Source: Zeus faber (Eukaryota > Chordata > Actinopteri > Zeiformes > Zeidae). From it: a DNA stretch of 64,000 nucleotides. This document shows positions 1 to 13,740 of this stretch, piece by piece. Every line of letters starts with the position of its first letter. The stretch's first letter is position 1. The position numbers and the translations under genes are program-made. The DNA lies in the NCBI GenBank assembly GCA_960531495.1, contig OY482859.1, positions 9,739,661-9,803,660 on the forward strand, written 5' to 3'. The notes under the pieces are model-generated. The model was not told where the DNA came from. It saw only the letters and a program-made list of their open reading frames with translations, and ran no database searches.

Positions 1-2106
1 GATCTATCAGCGTTCCTGCTTCCTGTTCCCGCTCAGACGCCGTCTCCCTGACACATTTCCATGATCGGGCGGCCGAGAATCGCAGAATCCGGTGGGGGTT
101 GCTGGGTGGGGGTTGCTGGGTGGTGGTGGTTGGATGGGACACAATAAGATACCCTCTCAATAGCTACTGTCATGACAGGGATGAATAGATTGCCGTCTGA
201 GCGCAGTACGGAGACCACCGCATGATTAAACCGCTGTTTAAAGGACCCCATCCCAGTGAATATAGAGAATAAATCTCCCCCAAAAAACATCCAGGCCTGA
301 TATGTTTCCTGTGTCCTTTGGGTTTTATTCAGAAGATGTTTAAAAAGAAAAGAAAATAAAAGGATGAGAAGCCTGGGGGAAGCATGTTTTTTAGTAAGTC
401 TGCCATCGGTGTGACCTATGAAACCCATTGATTCAGTGTCTACATTAATTGGCCGTAACTTAATTTGTTGCCAGGGCAACAGCATCAACAAGCACATAAC
501 ACTGATGTTGGCTCCGGTTCTGTCCGTGCTTTCTGGATTCATTCTCCTGAGTAAGGAGGAAAGAATGAGTGACGCAGAGTTGAGAGGGTGTTTAAAGTAA
601 CTAATTACAAATTACAAATAATTACTGTTATTGAGTAAATTTCTATGGTTTGTGCTTTTTTGGGCAGGCTGTGAATCTACCCATACTAAAGTATTATAAT
701 GTGATATAACCACTTTAAGAACTTCTGATAACTATAGAGTACTCTATTCAGACCATGTGTAAAAGAAAAATACTTATTGAAACTTTATTTCCTCTCCTTC
801 AAATTGGACCGTTTCATTACCTCAAAATTCACCAGCACAGAGCTGGTAACAATCGTCCATCACCTTGGGGGTCAACTTGCTAATTTATTTTTTTATTAAT
901 TTATTCACAAAACATTGTTTCCAATCTCTCTGTTTTAGTTCCGTTTTAGTATCATTTTAGTTTTTTTAGTTCAAAAACATACTCCTGGTCTTATCATCAA
1001 AGAGTGTTTTTTGGAACCAGAAGTAGTTTGCTTACATTCTTGGTGTGGTTACTGCGCTTTCTATCTCTGGTTGCTATTCCTTCCTTCTAACCGTCACTTT
1101 GCAGTGGTGGAGGTGGTTTCAGCAAATTTTGATGGCCAGAAGGTGTGAACGTGTTGCGAAACTGTCTTGTGTGTGATGGCGTAGGCGCCTTCCGCTCAAT
1201 AAACCTGCAGAAATTCTCTAAATGTTTTTTACCTTTTGTCTTTTAGAAAAACTGACAGTTGCTTTTGTTTAGATCTTGGGGAGATCCACTCGAAGCAAAC
1301 TGCTGATTCCTAGTCCATAATCTAGATTTGATACTATAGCTCCTGGACGCCGCTCATAATCTCTCCCCCTGTTCTCCACTTGAGAGTTAATTCTCCCCTC
1401 ATCCCTCCAGTGTGAAATCCTCATAAGGAAGTGGGGATGATGAATAATCTGCGTCACCCTCGTTGGCGTTGTCCTCAGAGTGGTTCTCCATTCATAATTT
1501 AGGGCCCTCCCATTACATCTGATGAAAGCCACTGACCTGAATATACAAAGAGAACAGGCTCCCAGAAGAGCAGCGTTCACACCGCGCAGGCCGCGCCCGC
1601 TGCGCAAGCGTCGCCAGGAAACATCAATACCAACGTGGAGATCTCTGGGACGAGCCCATCCGCCAGGGGAAACGGGGGAACTGCCGAACTTTCTGAGCAG
1701 ATCCATAGCAAATAGATTTGGAGCAGGGGAGGATTTTCGTCAAATGTAGAGTCGACATACTGGTCATGCATTTCGGGGTGGATTGGCTTAAAACAAAATA
1801 TGCACATTGAGAGAATATCCGGACATAGTTTTGATCATGACATCGCAGATGGGATGTTTTACAGCCCAAATATACTTTCTGAACCTGAAAGCAGAGTGTT
1901 TTAATTTCAATCGAAAGGCTTTCACCATGACATGTTAGTTTCCACTGAGGCACCGTGGATGTGTTAGCGTTGTGGGAAGAGGGGAAAGTTGAATTCATGA
2001 CTTATTCCACCACGGCCGTCCCCCCGTCGTGACCCAGAAAATGCTTTTTCCCAAAGGTATTTCAAAAGTGCAAACACACACAATATGCACTCAAACGTTA
2101 TTTAAA
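1..2106. other. Non-coding intergenic sequence
   Basis: Mostly AT-rich unique-looking DNA. A short GGGGGTTGCTGGGT tandem lies at 94-132. Frames up to 169 residues on the minus strand show no domain or splice support. No gene is called. Confidence 0.5.
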
Positions 2107-2108
2107 GT

Positions 2109-2156
<48 letters not shown>

Positions 2157-2170
2157 ACGCACATGTGTGC
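2107..2170. repeat. (GT)n microsatellite
   Basis: A near-perfect (GT)n runs 2107-2153 with one GTTT interruption, then changes to GCGCACGCACATGTGTGC, an alternating purine-pyrimidine stretch able to form Z-DNA. Confidence 0.97.
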
Positions 2171-2788
2171 TGCAGCAGGTCCTGCAACAATGGAGCAAGC
2201 ATCACACAGTTAACATTGTGTTTCCTCTGGGCCATACATTTTCCGGAGCTGGAACCTCTTTCAATAAGCACGTCTTTGTTCTATAATTGGGTTCTGGGGA
2301 ACAATAGAAAACGCTTACCATAACAAGTAATCTGAACATCAGTACATCATCTCTTTCCCACAATGCACTGCCTTGTAATGAAAACACAAGAAGCAAAGAT
2401 GAAGCCTTGTTTAAATGGTATAGGAGCTATTAATTTAGTTTCATTTGATTTTTTTGGGCTGGGGGTACTGTCTAATTAATATTACATAACTGTTTTTTCC
2501 CTACAAAAACAAGTTTGATGCGCTCCCTTTCCTTACATGTGAAACATGACCAGTGTTCACATTAGATACAGTATATAGGCTGTTTAATCACAGACGAACA
2601 CATTAGTCAGCGTGTTTGCCCGAGGCACAGCCCGTTTTCATACTGCATCATTTGCTGCGATATCCTCCCAAAGCCCTTCAAACTGGTTTTGCTGAGTGCT
2701 TTCTTGTTGCACAAAGAAAAATATTATACATTCTCTGAATTTCACAGCACAGCCATTCACATCAAAGTTCCCTAAAACAAGCTGGTCT

Positions 2789-3555
2789 TAAAGGTGCATT
2801 ATTTTATATTTATGGACTTTTGGTATTAGTTACCTGTACAAATTCTAATGTGAAACTCTCAGACTGTCCCTGGTCTGTTGCGGCGCCATTTTGAGTGGAC
2901 CACAGGCGTATCATATACTGTACATCCACGTCATAAAAAAAACCCCAAAAAACATATGATGTACATCAAGTGCGTCAAAACCTTGTGGATTTCCGTTACT
3001 GTAGTCCATTTGTGACTATTCATGAATACTATTAATTTCATGAAATTAATTAGATTGATTCAAATCTTAAATGATGTTTGGGTTGTGACTCAATGACAGA
3101 TCATTATAGACAGATATGGAACCTGAGGCTAGAACAGATGACAACCACTGACCTGTTCGCCCCATCTATCGCTCTGAACACTTTTTTTCCTTGAAAGCAG
3201 TAAAATGGCAGACTTGGTTACGAAACACGTTGAAAGAAGCAAGGACCCAAAAGTGTTGTTTGCATAAATATAAAACTATGTCAGAAAAAAAGGGATAAAA
3301 CTAGGATCCATAGTGGACTAGCTTTCATAAGACAGAGAGCTCTCATGAAGGTGAATTACTCTACTTGGATTCCTTTGTATTGGTACTTGATATTCATGGT
3401 TTATTTTGGTCAGGTGCGATAGGCAACTGCCCCCTCTAGTGGTCAAGAAAAAATAGCGATTGAAAGTGGAGCAAGAGAAAGATAACCATCCTGTGCTTTC
3501 ACCGTGCCACATGAGTCATCTTGGATTATGAGTCATTTTGCACCTTTCTCAACAC
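2789..3555. repeat. Possible degraded DNA element with TTAAAGGTGCA-like ends
   Basis: CTTAAAGGTGCATT at 2788 and TTTTGCACCTTTCT at 3536 are loosely complementary ends. Inside are GGCGCCATTTTGAGTGG and GCCCCCTCTAGTGGTC, word types often seen in fish DNA elements. The call is weak and the interior is not periodic or coding. Confidence 0.25.
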
Positions 3556-4518
3556 AAGCCCAATCTCAACACACCTACAGACTGAAACTTTTCAGAGACT
3601 GAGGTTACACAGTCAGCACGGCAGCGGTGAAGTACAGTAAAAATGGGACAGCGTCTTTATTTTGGTGAAGTCCCGAGTGAATCGACAGATGTCATGAGAT
3701 CAGACGTGATGCATCAGGGGTGCACATGATGCTAGCGAGCTGCAAGGTGCCGTTAACGTTGTTGATAGCTGTCCAGAACGAAAATAACTAAAATACTTTT
3801 GCGATTTTGCTGAATGCTGTCAAAGCACCGTTATATCTTGGCTTCAAGATGTGCTGCAGTCTAGACCGAATGCTATGAATTATATAATATTTGACGTTTG
3901 ACACATTTGACTTCAGAGCTCAATAAAGAAAGTTAAAATTCAATCATTTCCCTATAGATAACTGTGGAAGTCTCTACCCACTGGTAGGGGTTTAGGGAGG
4001 TAGACCTAGAGTCTTTCTGGCGGTGGTTTGCCAACATGGCAGGAGTTTTCATCATAAACTTGAACAGAAAGGTTCACTGGCCAAAAAGATGAATAATTAA
4101 TGAATAATGATTTCGGGCGCAGGAGGAATGACGTTCCGCTCTGGTTCCCGGTCGGCTGACGAGCCCGTGCGCTGATCCCTCTCTGCAAGACAGACAAACA
4201 TTAAGAAAGCTCCTTTCCCCGAGTCGGACCAATAAGGTCGGGCTGATCGCCCGACTTGAGGCCACTGGGCGGCCGCAGAAAAGGAAGCCATGCCGGCGTC
4301 TACAGCCGTGGTTCGACCATGGCCCTTGGTCCGCCACAATAACACTTTTGGTTATCTGCCTCATAATAATAGTAAAGGGGCAGAGTAGAAGTATTAATAT
4401 AGGGAGGGAAACAACAAGTAACATCCACACAAGGAGAATAATAACTTTAATGAGGAACATTTGGAATCCTAAAATGAGTTACAAAGATCTCGATGCATGT
4501 ACACATATGCTTCCAAAG

Positions 4519-4521
4519 ACA

Positions 4522-4595
<74 letters not shown>
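4519..4595. repeat. (CA)n microsatellite
   Basis: Almost uninterrupted (CA)n of about 75 bp. The open frames across it encode only His-Thr or Val-Cys repeats. Confidence 0.97.
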
Positions 4596-4597
<2 letters not shown>

Positions 4598-5579
4598 AGC
4601 ACTCAACTCAGGTTTAATCAAGTAAACTTCATCTGAAGTTGCAGCCACTCTTTGAAATAGATGCCTCTGTGCCATTATAGGGAAATAATTGTGGCCACTT
4701 TTCATCCCCCGCACAATTAGTCTCTCTTCTGTGAAGTCGTTTGTTGGATAAAGGACAAGAGCAGACAGAACCTTTGTCACTTTAATCATCCCCTCTGTTT
4801 TTTTTTTCAGATTGGAAGGGACTGAGTTCCCAACAGTTGAATGTCAACAACTCCACAGGTTTTTCCCCCCTTTTTTATTTTAACAATTGCACTGCTCTTT
4901 TGTGTCTACACACTGTAACACCCCCAACTACATCCATGGGACCTTGCACACCCCAGGGTTTTATTCGGGACAGCATGCGACAAGCGTCAGGTAAAAGTAA
5001 CTTAATAACAATGAAACAAAATGTGAGCAGGATAGAACATTGATAGTCCCAGGCCTTATTAAAATGTTGGTTCCCATCGTTATAACTATTCATACTGTAG
5101 CATCAACATCGCTAAACGCTTTACTGTTGAGAAACGTACCACTCTGCTGCAGCTTTTTACTGTACTTCAATGCAGTCCAATGGGGCGAACGTTGAAGCCT
5201 TATGTTAATTCTCCTTTTCGAAAACATGATGCTCACATACGTCTTAGTGTATTTTCTGAATATGAAGTTTGAACAGTAATATCACATTCTATTTAAAATG
5301 AGTTTTTGCAATCTCTGCGGTACATTCAAACCCTTCAAACAGCAGGTTTTCAGTAGGAAGCGATGCAACTTCACATTTCTCTTACAATAACACAGATGCG
5401 GCCCAAAGAGCTGCGATAGGGAAGTGCAAAAGAGTTGATTAAACCGTGGAAAAGATAATAAAATGCACGGTTTTCATATGACAGTATTAGTTGCTGCCAG
5501 TGTACTATCCAGTAAACACAGACACACACAGACTTAGAAAATGTAAAGTGTTAGGCTCACTGACTTCTTATGTGAACCC

Positions 5580-5935
5580 ATAAGCGTGACACAAAAAATC
5601 AGGTAAGAAGTCAAAGTCCACAAGGTTTATTCCAAAAAACAGGCAGGGGTCAAAACCAGGAGATCAGTCAGAGAAGGCAAACTTGTCTGGCAGGGAACAG
5701 GCAGAGAATCGGAGTCCAGGGAATCAGGCAGAGGTTCACACAGAAGGTACAGGAATCAGGTAGTAGTGTGGGAAAGCTCAGCATAAGGCAAGAAACAAAT
5801 TTTGCAGAGAAAGGGAGATGGACTGGTATTTATACTGAGGGCCTAAGGCGGGAATGAGCAGGCGGGAGAAACCAGGTGAAGGGAGTGACAGCAAAGCAAA
5901 AGGGAGTGGGTGGATCCTAAATAACATGGGGGTTA
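5580..5935. repeat. Unclassified interspersed repeat (CAGGCAGG / AATCAGGCAG type)
   Basis: The block contains CAAGGTTTATTCCAAAAAAC, several AATCAGG/CAGGCAG words, GACTGGTATTTATACTGAGG and GGGAATGAGCAGGCGGG. I recognise this composition as a repeat common in fish genomes but cannot name the family. There is no coding sequence. Confidence 0.4.
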
Positions 5936-7205
5936 GTGACATGGCATGAGGAAATGACCAGATGAAAATAAAGGGTTTCATAAAAATTCTGTTCTTGGTA
6001 ATGCCAATTTCACTACAATAAAATAAAAAGTATAATATATATTTAAAATCAGAAGTTAATATTGTACAAACAAAGCAAAACACCACAAATGGAACCACAC
6101 GTACAATAATGAAGAAAAAAGCAATCAGTGTCAATAATTAGTCAGTGACTCGACATTGGGTAACTATCAAGGGATTTACGACTAAATAATGTCTTAATGT
6201 AATTAATGTAATAAAATTAACTTTCGAGGGAAAATCTTCCTGGTTTACAATTAGAGTAATGAAAAATAGAATTAAAAAAAACAATTGCTTGAAGGGATAC
6301 AACCATCTGTGTCATTAAAATGACTTTTCTTTTTTTTAACTCAAAGTGTATTTATAGCATTTGAAATTAACCTAATAAAATTGTGTATTGAGGAGTAACA
6401 CACTTTACTTTTGTATTTTGTGAGAGCTGTAATAAAAAAAATGATTACTGGAATTACGCAGAGAAAATAAAATGGGTATCGTTAAAGAGTTCATTAATGA
6501 GCCCATGAATCTTTGTTACAGCTTGGATGTTTAGAGGTGATTTTGATTATACCAGATCCTAACATTAATGTCTAAACCAGATCATTGTTTATTGATATCT
6601 GCAGGGAAATCCGACCATCTATGCAGCAGAGAGACAACAGGTAAGAGTGGTAAGATATGATACCCCTCACTAATAATAATAACAACAATAATAATATCAT
6701 TATAGCTGCAGGCAGCAATACGTGGAGTCCAAGGTAGCTCGTCCTTTGTTAAAGTTGAAAGGATGAGTGTGCTTTGGCTCTCTGTTTCAGTGTGTTTTGT
6801 GACTGCAGAAGTTCATTTGTTCCGTTTAATCCAATTGTCTTCTGGTAATACTTTTTTTTTTTCAAATATAATAAAGGTTAATAGTAATAAAATAAAACGT
6901 TTACTTTTATGTGTTTAAGAATTTGTATCTTTTATTCCTTTAATTAAAGTCCAGTTGCGAGTATATCTGACACGTGATCTGTTCACACCATCTGTGCCAT
7001 CTTGGTGTTGGCGATTGTTGATGACAAACCTCTTCCACAATGCTGAACCGCCCCTCTGGATAAACTCGAGCAACACCATGTTGGAACTGCCCCGAATACA
7101 AATTTTATTCAGCTTGTCTGAGTGCGGCCATGAGCTCCACTTACCACTGACCTCAGTTTTTTATTAACAAAAGCAATAAGGCTTCCACCCCTTCGGGCTA
7201 AACCC

Positions 7206-7225
7206 TAATAATAATAATAACAATG

Positions 7226-7270
<45 letters not shown>

Positions 7271-7310
7271 AATAATACTACTACTACTACTACTACTATT
7301 AATAATAAAA
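7206..7310. repeat. (AAT)n / (ATT)n and (ACT)n trinucleotide tract
   Basis: AAT units at 7206-7221 switch to ATT units at 7226-7268, then ACT units at 7279-7298. The AAT-to-ATT switch gives a weak foldback. Confidence 0.95.
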
Positions 7311-7470
7311 ATATTGTTATTAATATTATAATTCTTATTTATTTCTTTTAACCTGTGTTGTCAGCATGCAACACAGAGTATTTGTATGCCATTGCATCTA
7401 GGAAAGAGTTAATCTGCAGTTCAACTTCTCAACTTGCAATACAACTCTTTACTAATCATCAAGAGCTGCT

Positions 7471-8160
<690 letters not shown>

Positions 8161-8455
8161 CAGACAGCCAGATTGATAATAATTATTAAGAGCTACTTTG
8201 GCTATTGGCTATAAAACTATAAAATATGGATAACGGAGGTCTATTGAATACAGGATTTTGTGCAGGAGATGTATATTAAAAAAATACCCTTAAAAAGTCA
8301 AGTATTATGCAGAAGTGCTTGGAATATAAGGTACTATGAGTGTAATAAATGCATAAAAAATACATAATAAAATAATATATATCATATACAGATTATTATT
8401 ATAATATATATATATTTTTATTGTTATTATTATTATTATAAATATTAACTTGCCA

Positions 8456-8550
8456 CTGGTGTAGAAGGTCGGTATTATGTCGTGGCGCCTTCAAGCAGCG
8501 GAAAGGGCCCAGAAGCCCCTCGAACTCCAAATACTGACCTTCTACACCAG
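8456..8550. repeat. Long hairpin: 21-bp arms, 53-nt loop
   Basis: CTGGTGTAGAAGGTCGGTAT(T) at 8456-8476 pairs with AATACTGACCTTCTACACCA(G) at 8530-8550, 20 of 21 positions. The loop is GC-rich (GGCGCC, GGGCCC) in an AT-rich setting. It abuts the inverted repeat copy 2. Function unknown. Confidence 0.8.
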
Positions 8551-8593
8551 TACCAATGGGGATAAGTCATGTACACTCACCGGTGGTCATCTT

Positions 8594-8603
8594 ACACACA
8601 CAT

Positions 8604-8672
<69 letters not shown>

Positions 8673-8790
8673 CACAAGCACACACCACCACACCTGCTTC
8701 GAGTGCACCCCAGCACCCTCCTGGTTGCATTCCTCTCCTTTCCTCCCTCATTTACTGCCATAGCTATGAGAGGAAGAGGCCACGTGACCA
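8594..8790 (-). repeat. Microsatellite-anchored repeat, inverted copy 2
   Basis: A (CA)n at 8594-8668 is followed by ACACCTGCTTCGAGTGCACC and CCAGCACCCTCCTGGTTGCA. Its reverse complement parallels the entry segment at 7490-7560 (AACCAGGAGGGTGCTGGGG versus AACCAAGAGGGTGTTTGGAG), next to the same (GT)n. The two copies therefore face each other about 0.9 kb apart. Confidence 0.45.
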
Positions 8791-9931
8791 GTTGTAGTTC
8801 CAGTTTTCCTGGACCTAATTAACTGTTTTTCAATACATGTCCAATGTTTATGTTTTTGTGTAAATGTTGTTTGTTTCTATGTTTATTTGTCTCCTCTGTG
8901 ATGATTGTCCCCCTCTTGGAGTAGTGATCAGTTGTTTATAGACATGATAAATAGTTCTCCGAAGAGAGGGGTTGGTGGTGGTTCCAAAAAAATAAAAATA
9001 AAAAATAAATATTAGCTTGCCAGACACTAACAAAATAAACTGGGTCTTGAATTGGATCTTATATGATGTTTTTTTTCTATTCAAACACAATCAATAGCTT
9101 CATTTTGTAATTTCCACTATTTTCCACTCGTTATTTTATCAGAAAATGTGACAATTTTCAGGGCTTGTCAGTCACTCCTGCTCAGTCGCCCTGTTTAACA
9201 CTGCAGTTTGACCCCCGCCCCCCCTGCCAATTCTAGTAAAAAAACTGACTTGCTCTGGCGTGTATTGTTTTGGAAAATAAATCAGTCGGCTCCTTCCATT
9301 TCATGCACTCACAACATCATTTGTTTCCCCTTTTAACTCAATTATTGTCGCTTAGTTCATGTGCGGGACAACAATGACCTGTAATGACAACACATCGAGG
9401 CCCTTCCCTCCTTCTGCTGCGCGATTAAAAGGATTTCGGGGGAATTTACGCCCAGAGCGCTGTTATGTTTGTCAAATAAGTCAAATACAAGCGAGCATAT
9501 TCTTCTGCTCGCTTCTCTGGCACCCCATCTCCGCCTCTTCCTGCCTTGAAAATAAGCTTTGGGGTAATTGTGTCATTGTGTCAAATGGCACAAGGGGGAA
9601 AATGATAATCCTCTAAATTCCATTCAGCTTTGCTGCTGTTTCTTTCTGGTGTGGATCAAGAACACTAAACTGTTGAAAGGGCAATTTAGGAATAAATACC
9701 GTAGATCTTGAATGCTTGATAATCCTAATCTCACTGCTGTTGTCAAATAAATCAGGTATGACTGTAAGCTATTTTGTCAGAATGTTCTAGAGCCGTGCAT
9801 GTAGAGTAGTGTCACATTAAAAAGTGGTTTTATTGTAATTAATCCACTGGCACTGTGAATAGTATAATCACCAATAATGTTCACCTACGACCCTTTTCTC
9901 TGTCCATCATTCAAACATCTTTCACCGAAAA

Positions 9932-10569
9932 GTTAATGTTGTAATCCATAACAAAAAATCCCATATTTTATCCTTTTTTTTAGCTGGCATTTTATAAGAA
10001 ACAGTCTGGCTAACAGTCTAGGTAATTGGACCTGGGATCAGGGTGGCTGTATACCTGTTGCTCATAAGAGCAATCAACGAGCTACAGGTAAAACCCCCAT
10101 CCCCCCACACACACACACACACACACAGGAGAGGAGCCCTTGTCATGACATCCAAGATTCAAGATTCATTTTTTATTTGTCACATACATATACATATATA
10201 TACATCCATTGCCTGTGTCTCTGTGTCGGAGGGCCCTGAAAATGGCACTTGGGTGGCGTGTGGCAGGTAAGACTGCCACACAGTCATTCAGTGGATTGTG
10301 TTATTTCATGTGCTCTTCTATATGCTGTTTCTATTGTTGGGGGCGGGGTCCGCCGCCTCTCCCGACAGGAATACATGCATAAGAAATGAAAGTTAGCTGC
10401 TGTGAACAGCCTTGGATGAAAAAGCATCCCCACCACCTCAATTGACCAAGAAAGACAAAAACAAAACAATCAAGGGATGTCGCAAAGAAATGTTGCAGTT
10501 CTTGATGGAATTCTGGGGCTTGTAGTGTAATCCACCCAACACAGACAAACGTACGGATTACCACTTTAA
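9932..10569 (+). mobile_element. MITE family A, copy 1 (with nested insertion)
   Basis: The right terminal repeat GGATTACCACTTTAA at 10555-10569 is the exact complement of the left terminal repeat TTAAAGTGGTAATCC of copies at 28258 and 38497. Internal landmarks shared with other copies are AGCTGGCATTTTATAAGAA (9983), GGGGCGGGGTCCGCC (10338) and TGTAATCCACCCAACACA (10526). Between 10005 and 10285 an unrelated insert with a (CA) tract and ATTCAAGATTCATTTTTTAT is flanked by ACAGTC on each side, a possible target duplication. Confidence 0.6.
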
Positions 10570-10999
10570 AGTGATGTGGACGATATGTCGAATATTCAAC
10601 TGCTTATATGTTCCTTATCTAGGTTGAAAGGTCCCACACAAGTGCAAGGACGGTTTTTTCTCGCTTCTAGATTTTCCCCGTTTACTTTGTTTACAGCCTC
10701 AGAAATGCACCTCCAAAAACATTCCTTTCATCAATAATTGATGGCCTATTTTGTACTACGGAGCTTTTACTACTGCCTTTTTTGATATAGAGCATTGAGT
10801 TGCTGATATTGCCGATGGGGGGAAAAACAAATAAATAAATAAAAAATCAGCCTTGTGAATAATTTAGTGTTAATCATTTTTAGGGCCAGATGTTTTTTTC
10901 TAACGCACTGCAACTGTCAATTAGTCGATCAAGTATCATCTAGTGTACCATTGTCTGCTGAAACCTGATCTGCTTTTAAATGGACTCATATTACAGGGG

Positions 11000-11300
11000 C
11001 AGCAGTGAGCAAGGGGGAAGGAACCATTTTCAATTACACGTCAGCGACATTTGACTGACAGTCGGGCACAATTTGATCAGGCTTTTACTTTAATTGCTTG
11101 CATTTCATTAAGTGTAATCATTCATCGGGGAAATTTAATCGCTCAGGATTCAGCAACACAGTGTGTTGGTTCAGGAATAGGCCAGCAGTCATTAGAATAC
11201 ATTCAATTAGGCGCTGAGAGGTTCCAGTCACACAATGTATACAGGAAGCCACCGAGTAGCTTAATTAGTCAAAGGTTAGAGTCTGAGGCTTTTCTATAAA
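11000..11300. promoter_or_regulatory. Repeat-free, homeodomain-core-rich stretch (candidate conserved element)
   Basis: Unique sequence with repeated AATTA/TAAT/ATTA cores (CAATTACACG, TTTAATTGC, CATTAAGTGTAATC, CAATTAGGCGC, GCTTAATTAGTC) between GC-balanced words. It has no open frame of note. The look is that of vertebrate conserved non-coding elements, but no alignment was made. Confidence 0.25.
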
Positions 11301-12397
11301 CGCTCCCCCTACAAGTAACAATCATTTAGGTTTTCAAAGAAGAAGATGAAGAAGAGAAAGGAGAACCCAAACGCTCATCGTCACTTGAAATGGAAAAGCG
11401 ATTAAATTTCTATTCAACGATTTTTCTACGATCATAATCATAATACCTGCTTCATGTTTAAAAGGAATAAATCAAATCCCTGATGGATTAATTTAAGTTT
11501 ACTGTGAGAGGGCAGATAGTTGACTAAAGCTGAGAGTTAAACAAATTAAAAGAGAAATAAGAGAGACCATGGAAAAGATGAATTATTATATTTTCTTGGC
11601 AGATATAAATATTTATTAGTAGTAGTGCTACTACTTTCATTATTATGATTATGATTATAATTATTATTATTATTATTCAAGAGGTTTTATTTATTATATT
11701 ATTATATCATTACCCTATTGTTTTTGTTTGTTGTTTTTATTATTATTAGTTTTTTAAATTGTATTTATAATTTTTCCCGTTGAAAGTGTCTGGCGCACAG
11801 CAACCGCTGAACCCACAGACATGAATGAAGTGTCGTTGGATTCGGGGCAGGTCTGACATTTTGTGGTCCAAGCTTGATCCACATTGATCCATTTTTGGAG
11901 CAGAAATTAGTGCGAGCACCAATGCTAATCTACCGGAAGTAGCCAAACGTCATCCAATTTGTTACATATTTACAGGTTGCGGCTCTGGGGGGGCTTTCGC
12001 ATGGGGGCAAGGTGCGCGGTGCACTGCGGTCTAGACTCCATTGGTGTGTATTGGTTGATTCGCTCAGGATCTTAGACGAGAGGGAGCCGATGCTGCGTTC
12101 TATGGGAACTCGGAAAATTGTAACTCGTGTTGGTAGGAGGTAATTTTGCCTTCCATGGGAACCCTGAAAATGTGTTTGAACTGATGGTGTCAGTTCCGAC
12201 ATGCCATCGTCCAAGTTCAAGTCACATCGCACGCATCAGGTTAAGTTCTACAAAATTTAAGCCAAATAACATCACAGAATTTATAGACATTCCAGAGTCA
12301 TCATGTATACGATCATACTGAATTATAATTACTGGTAAGAATAACCATAAGCAATTACATAATACAAGGAATGTGTATTTGTGATGTCTCATAGAAG

Positions 12398-12730
12398 CCC
12401 AAATTCCAAGGCAGCGACAAATCAAACGTGCAGCTTTAGAGGTCAGCCACTCTCCTGTTAAAAGAAAGACTAAAATACTTTCTGAAACCTCTGAACAAAA
12501 CTCTGAAAACTCTGGAAAAAACTTGAAAGTGAGGACTGCAAAAAAACTACAAAAAACGACTAGAAAGACGCCTACAGAAGTTGCTATGACAACATCTAAT
12601 ACAAAGTATTAGATGAAGATGAAGTTCCTTTAAATACACCCGTTTACTCCCCACATCTCGGTGATAAGAGGCTGGCTGGAGAGTCCAGGAAAAAGCAGTG
12701 TGCAGCTTTCAGTTTGACAGCGCTACTTAA
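12398..12730 (+). repeat. Diverged direct repeat, copy 1
   Basis: Ordered matches with 13400-13740 are CAGC(T/C)TTAGAGGTCAGYCAC, then AAAAGAAA, an A-rich stretch with AAACTNNAAAAA, CCTTTAAAT, GTTATGAGGCT-like and GGAGAGTCCAGGA. The order and spacing are kept, so this is a duplicated or twice-inserted unit. No ORF is shared. Confidence 0.5.
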
Positions 12731-13399
12731 GAGCAAGACCCAAAATGTTTTGACATGGACAGCAAGTGACCTAGATGATGTTTTGATAGGAGGAATTAGC
12801 TTTTATCAGGACACGGAAACATCTGGTAGCATAAAAGACAGTGTTTTGGGAAAAGATTATATTGCAATATCAGAATTGCCAAGGCAACATACTTTATGTC
12901 GATTGATATTTTATCTCTGGTCTTTTTGTGAATTAAAACATTGTATTCTGTTACAACCCTGTGTTAGATGCAGCGTGTTGGTCCGTCGTGGTACTTTGCG
13001 GGATTTGCAGCACTGGTAAGATACAAAATCAACGAGTTCATGATGAGTTCATATTCTCGGAAAGAATCAGAAAAATAGTATCCTGAAAATTGTAAATAAT
13101 CCCGTAAAAACATGAACCCTTTTCCGGTGTCACGCAAGCGTAACCCTTCGGAAAACTTGGACACGAAAAAACATTAATCCACAGAAAGTCTTCCCCACGT
13201 CAAGTCGAGTCCCCGTAACTGGGAATGAATGATGCGTCCATGGACTAGGAACTAGTCGGGAAAACTAGAAGCTGTGAAACTGTAATTACAATTATTAATT
13301 AATTAACATTTATTTATTATGTTTGTGAAATCACATGTATTTATTATGATCGCTGTATAACATAATTACAAAGTTTGTGTTAATTATTGTTCCAGGTGC

Positions 13400-13740
13400 C
13401 GAAAAATAGCCGAAGGTCTCAGGCAATAATGAAGCTATTGTTCAAAAATCCAGCCTTAGAGGTCAGTCACACTGTTCTAAAAGAAACCACTCAAGGAAAA
13501 AAATGTGAAAATAACCATGAAAAATAAAAAAAATTAAAAAACCTGGAAAATAAAATATAAAAAAAATTATATTGAAATGATATGTATGACAAAAGTTATT
13601 GTCAATGAGAAGCCTTTAAATGTAAATGTTGTTTCCCCATATGTATTGGTGTTATGAGGCTCATCTGATCGGGATGACTCACAGTTTGGAGGGTCCAGGA
13701 GCAAGCAATGTTTGCACATTGCAATTTGTCACTAACACGA
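13400..13740 (+). repeat. Diverged direct repeat, copy 2
   Basis: This is the partner of the unit at 12398-12730, about 1 kb downstream. Its distinctive matches are CAGCCTTAGAGGTCAGTCAC at 13452 and TTTGGAGGGTCCAGGAGCAA at 13685. Copies differ throughout, which implies an old event. Confidence 0.5.
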
